This document shows positions 7,789 through 14,850 of a stretch of 47,752 bases of DNA, in pieces (within the stretch, counting starts at the first letter, position 1; each line of letters starts with the position of its first letter). Under the pieces are notes generated by a model. The model was not told the DNA's origin and did no database searches. It worked only from the letters and a program-made list of their open reading frames with translations. The translations under genes were made by a program, and so were the position numbers. Source of the DNA: UBA946 sp031550725 (lineage in GTDB: Bacteria; Bacillota; Clostridia; Oscillospirales; Ruminococcaceae); NCBI GenBank assembly GCA_031550725.1, contig JAVBOH010000025.1:1-47752 (forward strand). The letters are read 5' to 3'.

Positions 7789-8082
7789 GTGGATATAAAA
7801 ATTGGTTTGATTGTCAAATCAGCAGCGGGTCATGACAAGGACTCGTTCATGGTGATCACCGCAGTAGAAGATGATTTTGCCTTTTTGGCAGATGGTAAGC
7901 ACAGGAAACTGTCGAGCCCCAAAAAAAAGCGTATAAAACATCTAAAACTTACCAATACTGCTGTAAATGCTGACAATCTTACAGACAAAGCTCTTAGGTC
8001 GCTTTTACGAGAATATCGTGAAAAATCCTGCGGGAATCCCTTAGGGAACGACAAAGAGTATAACCTAAATCAAAATGTCTAA
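7789..8082 (+). CDS. KOW-domain RNA-binding protein (L14e-like)
   Basis: Ninety-seven-residue protein with a KOW-type start (IGLIVKSAAGHDKDSFMVI) and a basic patch SPKKKRIKHLKL. This short L14e-like RNA-binding protein is known from many Clostridia in exactly this map-infA position, and its role is not established; a ribosome-associated function is inference from context. It starts at GTG 7789 with GGGAGGG upstream. The C-terminal 30 residues are polar and poorly structured. Confidence 0.85.
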   Translation: MDIKIGLIVKSAAGHDKDSFMVITAVEDDFAFLADGKHRKLSSPKKKRIKHLKLTNTAVNADNLTDKALRSLLREYREKSCGNPLGNDKEYNLNQNV

Positions 8083-8096
8083 AGGAGGCCATATGC

Positions 8097-8315
8097 TTGT
8101 CTAAGGAAGATGTTATTGAGATTGAGGGTACAGTTATAGACGCTCTGCCAAATGCAATGTTTCAGGTTGAACTTGCGAATGGACATAAAATTCTTGCTCA
8201 CGTTTCCGGAAAGCTTCGTATGAACTATATCAGAATAGTTCCGGGCGATAAGGTTACTGTTGAAATGTCACCATATGACTTGACTAAGGGCAGAATTACT
8301 TGGAGAGCAAAGTAA
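8097..8315 (+). CDS. infA: Translation initiation factor IF-1
   Basis: OB-fold factor that occupies the 30S A site during initiation, 72 aa, canonical throughout (KEDVIEIEGTVIDALPNAMF, then RMNYIRIVPGDKV). The start is TTG 8097, 8 nt after AAAGGAGG (8081-8088). An out-of-frame ATG at 8093 opens a three-codon mini-ORF that overlaps the start, which may tune initiation. Confidence 0.97.
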   Translation: MSKEDVIEIEGTVIDALPNAMFQVELANGHKILAHVSGKLRMNYIRIVPGDKVTVEMSPYDLTKGRITWRAK

Positions 8316-8348
8316 TCCGTTAAAGTTCTTAAAAAGGAGGTATTTAAC

Positions 8349-8462
8349 ATGAAAGTAAGACCTTCAGTAAAGCCTATCTGCGAAAAGTGCAAGGTTATCA
8401 AGAGAAAAGGTAGAATCATGGTTATCTGTGAAAACCCTAAGCACAAGCAGCGTCAGGGCTAA
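8349..8462 (+). CDS. rpmJ: 50S ribosomal protein L36
   Basis: Thirty-seven-residue zinc-ribbon protein. The start MKVRPSVKPICEKCKVIKRK and the end ENPKHKQRQG are canonical. The zinc ligands C-x2-C-x(n)-C-x4-H are all present, so this is the zinc-containing form. AAAAAGGAGG lies upstream of ATG 8349. Confidence 0.98.
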   Translation: MKVRPSVKPICEKCKVIKRKGRIMVICENPKHKQRQG

Positions 8463-8516
8463 TTCTATATAGTATTTTATTAAAAGCTATTAATCCAACA
8501 TGGAGGTGTATTGAAT

Positions 8517-8885
8517 ATGGCACGTATTGCCGGCGTTGACCTTCCAAAAAATAAGAGAGTTGAAATTGGACTAACTTATATTTACGGTATTGGTCAGAAA
8601 ACTGCAAGCACTATTATTGCTAGCACAGGTATTAATCCTGATACTAGAGTAAAGGACTTGTCTGAAGAAGATGTTGCTAAGCTTCGTGAGTACATTGACC
8701 GCAACCTTATGGTTGAGGGTGACTTGAGAAGAAATACTGCACTTAATATTAAAAGACTTGTTGAAATCAGCTGTTACAGAGGCGTTCGTCATAGAAAAGG
8801 TCTGCCTGTTAGAGGTCAGAGAACTAAGACTAATGCTAGAACTCGTAAGGGTCCTGTAAAGACTATCGCTAATAAGAAGAAGTAA
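8517..8885 (+). CDS. rpsM: 30S ribosomal protein S13
   Basis: Head protein contacting P-site tRNA and bridging to L5. It starts MARIAGVDLPKNKRVEIGLT and ends with the basic tail after GLPVRGQRTKTNARTRKGP. ATG 8517 follows TGGAGGTG; the TTG at 8511 is not needed. First gene of the alpha-operon block. Confidence 0.98.
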   Translation: MARIAGVDLPKNKRVEIGLTYIYGIGQKTASTIIASTGINPDTRVKDLSEEDVAKLREYIDRNLMVEGDLRRNTALNIKRLVEISCYRGVRHRKGLPVRGQRTKTNARTRKGPVKTIANKKK

Positions 8886-8899
8886 GGAGGGAATGAACA

Positions 8900-9298
8900 A
8901 TGGCACAAGCTAAGGGTAAAACACCTGTTAGAAGACGTAGAGAACGTAAAAACATTGAAAATGGCGCTGTTCATATCCAGTCCACTTTCAACAACACTAT
9001 CGTTACTATCACTGATACTCAGGGTAACGCAATTTCTTGGGCATCTGCTGGAGGCCTCGGTTTCCGTGGTTCAAGAAAATCAACTCCATTTGCTGCACAG
9101 ACTGCTGCTGAAACAGCTGCTAAGGCTGCAATGGAACACGGTCTAAAGTCCGTTGAAGTTTACGTTAAGGGCCCAGGCTCAGGACGTGAAGCTGCAATTC
9201 GTGCTTTACAGACTGTTGGTCTAGAAGTTAAGCTTATCAAGGATGTAACTCCTATTCCTCATAACGGATGTCGTCCTCCTAAGAGAAGACGTGTCTAG
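8900..9298 (+). CDS. rpsK: 30S ribosomal protein S11
   Basis: Platform protein near the mRNA exit channel, 132 aa. HIQSTFNNTIVTITD, GFRGSRKSTPFAAQ and the C-terminal HNGCRPPKRRRV are canonical. AGGAGG is upstream; it is 14 nt after rpsM. Confidence 0.98.
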   Translation: MAQAKGKTPVRRRRERKNIENGAVHIQSTFNNTIVTITDTQGNAISWASAGGLGFRGSRKSTPFAAQTAAETAAKAAMEHGLKSVEVYVKGPGSGREAAIRALQTVGLEVKLIKDVTPIPHNGCRPPKRRRV

Positions 9299-9325
9299 TA
9301 TTATACTTGGAGGTGTAATTAAAAA

Positions 9326-9922
9326 ATGGCAGTTAATAAAGAACCAATAATGAAAAGATGCAGAACTCTTGGTATTTCACCTATGGTTATGGGCGTTGAC
9401 AAAGAGTCTAATAGAAATCCTGGCGCTAACAACAGAAAAAAGATGTCTGAATACGGTTTGCAGCTAAAGGAAAAGCAGAAGTTGAAGTTTATCTATGGTG
9501 TGCTTGAAAAGCCATTCTATCACTACTTTGAACTAGCTGAAAAGGCTGAGGGTAAAGCTGGTGACAACCTAGTTTCAATTCTTGAATCAAGACTGGACAA
9601 CGTTGTTTTCAGAATGGGTCTTGCTCTTACTAGACGTGAGGCTAGACAGCTTGCAACACACGGTCATTTCCTTGTAAACGGCAAGAAGATTGATATTCCT
9701 TCTTACCGCATTAAGCAGGGTGATGTTATCACTTTGAAGGATGGCAGCAAGCAGAGCGCTAAGTTTAAGGACATTATCGAAACTACTAAGGGTCGTCTTG
9801 TTCCAGCTTGGCTTGAGCTTAACAGAGAAAACAGCACAGCAACTGTTATTCGCGTACCTCAGATTTCTGATCTTGACTATGAGTGTGAACCTCACCTTAT
9901 CGTTGAGTTGTACTCTAAGTAA
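9326..9922 (+). CDS. rpsD: 30S ribosomal protein S4, zinc-free type
   Basis: Primary 16S rRNA binder and ram-type accuracy protein, 198 aa. It has the S4 RNA-binding domain (RLDNVVFRMGLALTRREARQ, then HGHFLVNGKKIDIPSYR). The N-terminus MAVNKEPIMKRCRTLGISP lacks the Cys cluster of the zinc-binding form, as in a subset of Clostridia. Start ATG 9326 with TTGGAGGTG upstream. Confidence 0.97.
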   Translation: MAVNKEPIMKRCRTLGISPMVMGVDKESNRNPGANNRKKMSEYGLQLKEKQKLKFIYGVLEKPFYHYFELAEKAEGKAGDNLVSILESRLDNVVFRMGLALTRREARQLATHGHFLVNGKKIDIPSYRIKQGDVITLKDGSKQSAKFKDIIETTKGRLVPAWLELNRENSTATVIRVPQISDLDYECEPHLIVELYSK

Positions 9923-9998
9923 TAATAAGCTTGTTAAGGTGTTTGAATTATACAATATGTATAAATTATCCGCAATTCAAATATAGGAGGGTTTTTTA

Positions 9999-10952
9999 AT
10001 GCTTGAAAAAATCGAAAAGCCGGAAATTGAAACCGTCGAACTCAAACCAAACGGTACTTACGGCAAGTTTGCTATCGCTCCACTCGAGCGTGGCTATGGA
10101 CATACTCTTGGCAATAGCTTAAGACGTGTCCTGCTCTCCTCACTTCCTGGTGTTGCTGTTACTTCTGTAAAGATTGACGGTGTTCACCACGAGCTATCTA
10201 CTATCCCAGGTGTTAAGGAAGATGTTACCGAAATTATCCTTAACATCAAAGGATTAACTGCAAAGCTTTACGGCGAGGGTCCTAAGACAATCTATATCGA
10301 GGCTGAGGATGAATGTGTTGTTACTGCTGGTGACATCAAGACTGATTCAGAGGTTGATATTCTTGTTCCGGAAATGCATATCGCTACTCTTGGCAAGGAC
10401 GCAAAGCTGTATATGGAAATTACTATCGACAAGGGACGCGGATATGTTCCTGCTGAGAAGAATAAGCAGCTATTTAACTTCGGTATCGATGTTATTGCTG
10501 TTGACTCCATCTACACTCCCGTACTGAAAGTAAACTATCAGGTTGAAGATACTCGACTTGGTCAGGTTACTGACTATGATAAGCTTATCCTTGAAGTTTG
10601 GACCGACGGTGTTGTGTCCGCTAAGGAAGCTGTATCTCAAGCAGCCAATCTCCTCATTGAGCACCTGAAGCTCTTTGTAGAGCTTTCTGATGAATCTGCT
10701 ATAACTGAAATTATGGTAGAAAAGGATGATAAGGGTAAGGAAAAAATCCTTGAGATGACCATTGAGGAACTTGACTTATCGGTGCGTTCTTTCAATTGCT
10801 TGAAGCGTGCAGGTATTAACACAGTAGATGACTTAATCAACAAGTCAGAAGAAGAAATGATGAAGGTTAGAAACCTCGGTAAAAAATCCTTTGATGAAGT
10901 TAAGGAAAAGCTGCAATCTTTAGGCTTTGATTTAAGTTCTGAGGAGGAATAA
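9999..10952 (+). CDS. rpoA: DNA-directed RNA polymerase subunit alpha
   Basis: 317-aa alpha subunit. The N-terminal domain nucleates polymerase assembly (ERGYGHTLGNSLRRVLLSSL, then PGVAVTSVKIDGV). A linker leads to the C-terminal UP-element/activator domain, with ELDLSVRSFNCLKRAGI and EEEMMKVRNLGKKSFDEVKE. ATG 9999 follows AGGAGGG. Unusually, the 76-nt gap from rpsD has no hairpin or promoter that I can see. Confidence 0.98.
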   Translation: MLEKIEKPEIETVELKPNGTYGKFAIAPLERGYGHTLGNSLRRVLLSSLPGVAVTSVKIDGVHHELSTIPGVKEDVTEIILNIKGLTAKLYGEGPKTIYIEAEDECVVTAGDIKTDSEVDILVPEMHIATLGKDAKLYMEITIDKGRGYVPAEKNKQLFNFGIDVIAVDSIYTPVLKVNYQVEDTRLGQVTDYDKLILEVWTDGVVSAKEAVSQAANLLIEHLKLFVELSDESAITEIMVEKDDKGKEKILEMTIEELDLSVRSFNCLKRAGINTVDDLINKSEEEMMKVRNLGKKSFDEVKEKLQSLGFDLSSEEE

Positions 10953-11033
10953 CCGGATTTTGCATTATACTATTCCATATGGAAATACTATAAAATGCTT
11001 AGTCCATACTTTTTGAAGTAAGGAGTGATTATA

Positions 11034-11375
11034 ATGCCAGGAACAAGAAAATTGGGCAGATCTAGCGATCATAGAAAAGCAATGCTAAGAGCTATGGTTA
11101 CTTATTTGCTTGAGAACGGCAGAATTGAAACCACTGTTACTAGAGCTAAGGAAGTTCGCAGCATGGCAGAGAAGATGATTACAACTGCTAAGACTAACGA
11201 TCTTCACTCTAAGCGTCTAGTTCTTGCATACGTAACTAAGGAAGATGTTGTTAAGAAACTTTTTGACGAAATCGCACCTCAGTACGCTGAAAGAAACGGC
11301 GGTTATACTAGAATCATCAAGACAGGTCCAAGACGTGGCGATGCTGCTGAAATGGCTATTATTGAATTGGTTTAA
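11034..11375 (+). CDS. rplQ: 50S ribosomal protein L17
   Basis: 113-aa L17, with LGRSSDHRKAMLRAMVTYLL near the start and the C-terminal GGYTRIIKTGPRRGDAAEMA. ATG 11034 follows AAGGAGTG; the upstream ATA/ATT region is not used. Last gene of the ribosomal cluster, followed at once by a terminator. Confidence 0.98.
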   Translation: MPGTRKLGRSSDHRKAMLRAMVTYLLENGRIETTVTRAKEVRSMAEKMITTAKTNDLHSKRLVLAYVTKEDVVKKLFDEIAPQYAERNGGYTRIIKTGPRRGDAAEMAIIELV

Positions 11376-11389
11376 GTTAATAAAATTTT

Positions 11390-11423
11390 CCCCTCTGAAT
11401 TTTCAGGGGGGATTTTTGTTTTC
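11390..11423 (+). terminator. Rho-independent terminator after rplQ
   Basis: CCCCTCTGAA pairs with TTCAGGGGGG (one U-G pair), then the U-rich ATTTTTGTTTTC. This ends the ribosomal supercluster; the last T-rich bases abut the -35 box of the next promoter. Confidence 0.9.
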
Positions 11424-11452
11424 TTGACTTAGATGTTTTGATATGATATAAT
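11424..11452 (+). promoter_or_regulatory. Sigma-A promoter upstream of pdp
   Basis: TTGACT (11424-11429), 17-nt spacer, TATAAT (11447-11452), with an extended -10 TGA. A near-perfect promoter directly after the rplQ terminator. The inferred leader to pdp is about 215 nt. Confidence 0.85.
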
Positions 11453-11676
11453 TTTAGCAATTAGATATTATACTGTATAATACTACTTCACTTCTGAAAA
11501 ATAGAGAAATAATCTTCGCAAAACCCATATATGCAAGCTTTTGCTCGATTTTTGTTCTGTTTTTTCTATCGTGAAATAGTATAACATAAAAGATATATTT
11601 AAAAATAACAAAATAGCACGGATGCTCATGTTGAATATTTCATGGCTATTTGTGTTGGAAAGGCAGGGGAAATATT
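11453..11676 (+). other. Long pdp leader, no gene seen
   Basis: AT-rich leader of about 215 nt. The only structure that stands out is near 11610-11653, where AAATAGC pairs with GCTATTT around an inner CATG/CATG. A 17-codon ORF starting with ATG at 11531 lacks a Shine-Dalgarno and is not called. No known riboswitch signature is recognised. Confidence 0.4.
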
Positions 11677-12984
11677 ATGACCGCATATGATATCATTAAC
11701 AAAAAGAAAAATTGTGAGGAGCTAACTACTGACGAAATCAACTATATTGTTGAAGGTTATGTATCAGGCGAAATTCCTGACTATCAGATGTCAGCACTTC
11801 TTATGGCAATATGCTTTAATTCGCTTTCTGACACCGAAACCACTACGCTCACCATGGCGATGGCACATTCTGGTGATATGTTTAACCTCGGGCTTGATAA
11901 ATTCTGCGTCGATAAGCACAGCACAGGTGGTGTCGGCGATAAAACAACCCTTATTGTTGCGCCAATCGTTGCTTCTTGTGGGATTTATGTACCTAAAATG
12001 TCGGGCAGGGGACTTGGACATACAGGTGGTACTATTGATAAACTTGAATCAATACCAAATTTCAACACCTCTCTTGATTATGAAACTTTTATTAGTATAA
12101 TCAAGGAAGTCGGCTTTGCTATTGCGGGTCAGACAGGTACTTTAGTACCAGCAGATAAAAAAATATATGCCCTAAGAAACTGTACCGCAACCGTTGACAG
12201 CTTACCGCTTATATGTTCATCCATTATGAGCAAAAAGCTTGCAACAGGTGCAGACGGCATTGTTCTTGATGTTAAAACAGGCGATGGTGCTTTTATGAAA
12301 AATGAAGATGATGCCATTAAGCTTGCGAAAGCTATGGTTGATGTCGGCAGGCTTGCTAATAAAAAATGTGCTGCAGTTATATCAAACATGGATAAGCCGC
12401 TTGGACGTGCAGTCGGCAACTCATTGGAGGTAATCGAGGCGATTGAGGCTCTTAAAGGAAATTCACCTGAGGATTTATGGGAAGTATCGATAACACTTGC
12501 TGCTAATATGCTTAATCTTGCTGGGGCAGGGGAGTATGATGATTGCTATGTTATGGCAGAAGATTCTGTTAAATCAGGATGTGCTTTGGAATACTTCAAA
12601 AAATTTGTATCCTTACAGGGTGGCAATAAAGATGTTACGGATAATTACTCATTATTTCCACAAGCCGCAAAATCATATGAAGTCTTTTCCGACAGTGACG
12701 GCTATATAATAGGTATTTCATGCGAAAAAACAGGACTTATCTCACTTGCACTCGGTGCTGGCAGACAAACCAAAGAATCGGTTATCGACCTTTCAGCAGG
12801 CATTTACTTCAACAAGGTTGTGGGTGATAAGATTACTAAGGGTGAACTCCTTGCTACTCTTTATACTAGCACAGATTGTGATATAAACGCTATTGCTGAC
12901 GATTTTAAACAAGTTTTTAGTATAAATAGTGATACTAATGTGATAAATAAAAAAAATATTATAAAAATCATTAAAAGCTATTGA
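11677..12984 (+). CDS. pdp: Pyrimidine-nucleoside phosphorylase
   Basis: Phosphorolysis of thymidine, deoxyuridine or uridine to base plus (deoxy)ribose-1-phosphate in nucleoside salvage. 435 aa, normal length. The glycosyltransferase family 3 signatures are present: VDKHSTGGVGDKTTL, then SGRGLGHTGGTIDKLES (phosphate and pyrimidine site), and LKTGDGAFM-like VKTGDGAFM. ATG 11677 follows AGGCAGGGG. pdp is favoured over deoxy-specific deoA because that is the usual Firmicutes enzyme; substrate range cannot be read from sequence. The stop codon TGA lies inside the next promoter's -35 box. It stands alone, with no deo genes adjacent. Confidence 0.93.
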   Translation: MTAYDIINKKKNCEELTTDEINYIVEGYVSGEIPDYQMSALLMAICFNSLSDTETTTLTMAMAHSGDMFNLGLDKFCVDKHSTGGVGDKTTLIVAPIVASCGIYVPKMSGRGLGHTGGTIDKLESIPNFNTSLDYETFISIIKEVGFAIAGQTGTLVPADKKIYALRNCTATVDSLPLICSSIMSKKLATGADGIVLDVKTGDGAFMKNEDDAIKLAKAMVDVGRLANKKCAAVISNMDKPLGRAVGNSLEVIEAIEALKGNSPEDLWEVSITLAANMLNLAGAGEYDDCYVMAEDSVKSGCALEYFKKFVSLQGGNKDVTDNYSLFPQAAKSYEVFSDSDGYIIGISCEKTGLISLALGAGRQTKESVIDLSAGIYFNKVVGDKITKGELLATLYTSTDCDINAIADDFKQVFSINSDTNVINKKNIIKIIKSY

Positions 12985-13009
12985 CATCTAATATTATACA
13001 TGATATAAT
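12981..13009 (+). promoter_or_regulatory. Consensus sigma-A promoter for zinc-ribbon gene
   Basis: TTGACA (12981-12986), 17-nt spacer, TATAAT (13004-13009), extended TGA. The -35 box overlaps the pdp stop codon (12982-12984). Expected to be strong and constitutive. Confidence 0.88.
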
Positions 13010-13057
13010 ATTGTTGTCAAGCAAATCCGTATTATAATTTAATGGAGGTTGTTTTTA

Positions 13058-13507
13058 ATGAATGAAATTTTTGAAAAAATCGGTAAAACTATAACTGAAA
13101 CAGGTAAAGAAGTTGGCAAGAAAACTAAGAAGGTTGGCGATGTTGCAAAGTATAACGCTAAGATTATCGCTAGCGAGCATTCAATCAGCAATAATTATGC
13201 AGTTCTAGGTAAGTATTATTATGACAATAATAAGGATGCTGCTGCTGAAGAGGTTGCTGAAACTGTAAACAGCATTACTGCATCACTTGATTCCATCGCT
13301 GAGATGAAAGCTATAATTCTTTCTATCAAGGGTGCTGTTAAGTGTCAGAGCTGTGGCTGTGAATGCCCTGTTGAAAATGATTTCTGCGGCAAGTGCGGCA
13401 CTAAGCTTGAAAAGCCTGAGCCTGTTGTTGAAGAAGAATGTGAATGCTGCGAATGTGAGGAAGTTCTTGAAGAAGATGTTCCTGCATCAGATGAAACAGC
13501 AGAATAA
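13058..13507 (+). CDS. Zinc-ribbon protein with Cys-rich acidic tail
   Basis: 149-aa cytoplasmic protein with no signal peptide, not assigned to a named family. Residues 1-90 are a Lys/Ala-rich helical region, probably coiled coil, that starts with repeated GK(T/E)-type segments. A zinc ribbon follows with CQSCGCECP and CGKCG (two pairs about 16 residues apart). The tail is very acidic and contains an unusual run of alternating Cys and Glu (ECECCECEE). ATG 13058 has GGAGG upstream, and the promoter is consensus, so expression may be high. Small proteins with this helical-plus-ribbon layout are common and uncharacterised in Clostridia; metal storage or protein-protein docking are guesses. Confidence 0.8.
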   Translation: MNEIFEKIGKTITETGKEVGKKTKKVGDVAKYNAKIIASEHSISNNYAVLGKYYYDNNKDAAAEEVAETVNSITASLDSIAEMKAIILSIKGAVKCQSCGCECPVENDFCGKCGTKLEKPEPVVEEECECCECEEVLEEDVPASDETAE

Positions 13508-13536
13508 TCCCTTCGTACAAATCGCTTAAAATGATT

Positions 13537-13571
13537 AATCCCCCTTACTTTGCGGTGTAAGGGGGATTTTT
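13537..13571 (+). terminator. Rho-independent terminator, likely bidirectional
   Basis: ATCCCCCTTAC pairs perfectly with GTAAGGGGGAT and is followed by TTTT. It lies between the convergent zinc-ribbon gene and the minus-strand lipoprotein gene and may end both. Confidence 0.88.
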
Positions 13572-13587
13572 ATGATTGCTCCGTGCA

Positions 13588-14496
13588 TTATGGTAATTCA
13601 AATACTGGATATACTGTTAATTCTAATAATGTATCTGCAGTTATTGAATAAACAAACAAATCGGTTTGGTCATAAACAAATATTTCCATATTTTCATCAC
13701 TGTTGATATCCATAACAAAAATATCAATTGGAATATTATATCTGGCAACCAGCGGATCGCATTCAAAAGTAAAATATAAACCGTTGAGAGTTATATTGAC
13801 AGTAAAATCTATATAGCCCTCTCCATAAATTTTACTAGGAATAGTCTGCAGTATAACTTTATCCATTATGCTATTACCATCTAAATCGACTTCAATAGAG
13901 TTATCAGTATAAATCGGTGTTTGAGGCAGTGGATTTATTTCGGGAGATAACCCAATAAGAATCTCATCAGGAAATTCTAAATTAAACTCTGCTTGTATTT
14001 CAGTAAAACCATCAATATTACGTATTGTGTAGTTAATTTGCTTACATTCATCGGAGAATTTTTTGTTTCCGAACATGTCATAGAAATTAAAGGACTTCCC
14101 TTTAGCAAGCAAGTTGTTGTTCACATCCAATGTATTAGCATATAATGGTCTATCCTTATGGTATCCGATAATATCAGGGTTATAATAAAGTGTTTCAGGT
14201 TTATAATATACATTTTTCGATGAATAAGCAGCGATGACATTAGTATAATCCCGATTGTTTTTATGGAATAAAACCGGTTGAAAATATTCTGTTATAATCA
14301 CTTCGGATGTTGTAATTTTTGTTGTATTCGATGTTGTGCTTGTGCTTTCAGAAGTCGTTGAAGTTGCAGTGGTATCAATTTCTGCGATACTGCTTGCTAT
14401 GTCGGTATCGTAAACTTCCACAGTTTCATTCTTATTACATCCTGATGTAATAAGTAAAAAGCATAATACTGCACAGGTTATTTTAACATTTTTCAT
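13588..14496 (-). CDS. Lipoprotein of unknown function
   Basis: 302-aa exported lipoprotein. The signal peptide ends in lipobox ITSGC with Cys20 as the lipidated residue. A Ser/Thr-rich linker (about residues 38-70) follows, then a globular domain. Its C-terminal part (DVNSDENMEIF-like repeat context, near IFVMDINSDENMEIFVYDQ) resembles FG-GAP/VCBS-type calcium-loop segments, which is weak evidence only. A Shine-Dalgarno AGGAGGAG precedes the ATG. The 5' leader carries the hairpin array described below. No function can be assigned. Confidence 0.8.
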   Translation of the reverse strand: MKNVKITCAVLCFLLITSGCNKNETVEVYDTDIASSIAEIDTTATSTTSESTSTTSNTTKITTSEVIITEYFQPVLFHKNNRDYTNVIAAYSSKNVYYKPETLYYNPDIIGYHKDRPLYANTLDVNNNLLAKGKSFNFYDMFGNKKFSDECKQINYTIRNIDGFTEIQAEFNLEFPDEILIGLSPEINPLPQTPIYTDNSIEVDLDGNSIMDKVILQTIPSKIYGEGYIDFTVNITLNGLYFTFECDPLVARYNIPIDIFVMDINSDENMEIFVYDQTDLFVYSITADTLLELTVYPVFELP

Positions 14497-14512
14497 GTTC
14501 TCCTCCTAATTT

Positions 14513-14680
14513 ATACTAATCCCACTTTAAAATGCTTGCATTTTAAAGATTCTTTGCAAAGCAAAGAATGCGATGGGGTCGCAGGGATGTCGTTCAATAC
14601 ATCCCTGCGTGTGTTTACACACGACGGCAATGAAATTGCCGAATTAAAACAATGCAATTGTTTTAATCAGAGATTAGTAT
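14513..14680 (-). repeat. Six-hairpin array closed by an outer stem
   Basis: A 168-nt block almost wholly made of perfect palindromes. The outer 9-bp stem is 14513-14521 with 14672-14680. Inside, in + order: 11 bp (14525-14548), 9 bp (14549-14569), 11 bp (14580-14609), 6 bp (14608-14623), 7 bp (14625-14641) and 11 bp (14643-14667), most with 2-4-nt loops. It lies between the lipoprotein promoter (14708-14735) and its ATG, hence in the 5' UTR. Folding prediction gives a multi-arm star by eye. Either a mobile palindromic element or a structured leader RNA. Confidence 0.75.
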
Positions 14681-14707
14681 CATAAATACAATTATGTTTA
14701 TACTACA

Positions 14708-14735
14708 ATTATATCATATAAACCAAACAAATCAA
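14708..14735 (-). promoter_or_regulatory. Promoter for minus-strand lipoprotein
   Basis: On the minus strand: TTGATT (14735-14730), 16-nt spacer, TATAAT (14713-14708), with extended TGA. It places the hairpin array inside the transcript leader of about 200 nt. Confidence 0.65.
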
Positions 14736-14773
14736 ATTACATTTATATTACAGATAAAAACACAAAAAAATGT

Positions 14774-14805
14774 GGTGCGTACATATAGGGGGATATGTAC
14801 GCACC
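14774..14805 (-). terminator. Terminator of chemoreceptor gene
   Basis: Perfect 13-bp palindrome GGTGCGTACATAT / ATATGTACGCACC with a 6-nt loop. On the minus strand it is followed by a T-rich run (ACATTTTTTTGTG). It lies 45 nt past the chemoreceptor stop. Confidence 0.88.
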
Positions 14806-14850
14806 TAAGGGGGAATATATATTTTGGGATGGAAAGCTAATTAATTGATC

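Noticed and set aside
11531..11584. 17-codon ORF in the pdp leader
   Set aside because: No Shine-Dalgarno and no recognisable leader-peptide bias.
14513..14680. CRISPR array or integron attC array
   Set aside because: The palindromes differ from one another, there are no uniform repeats with unique spacers, and no cas genes or integrase are present.
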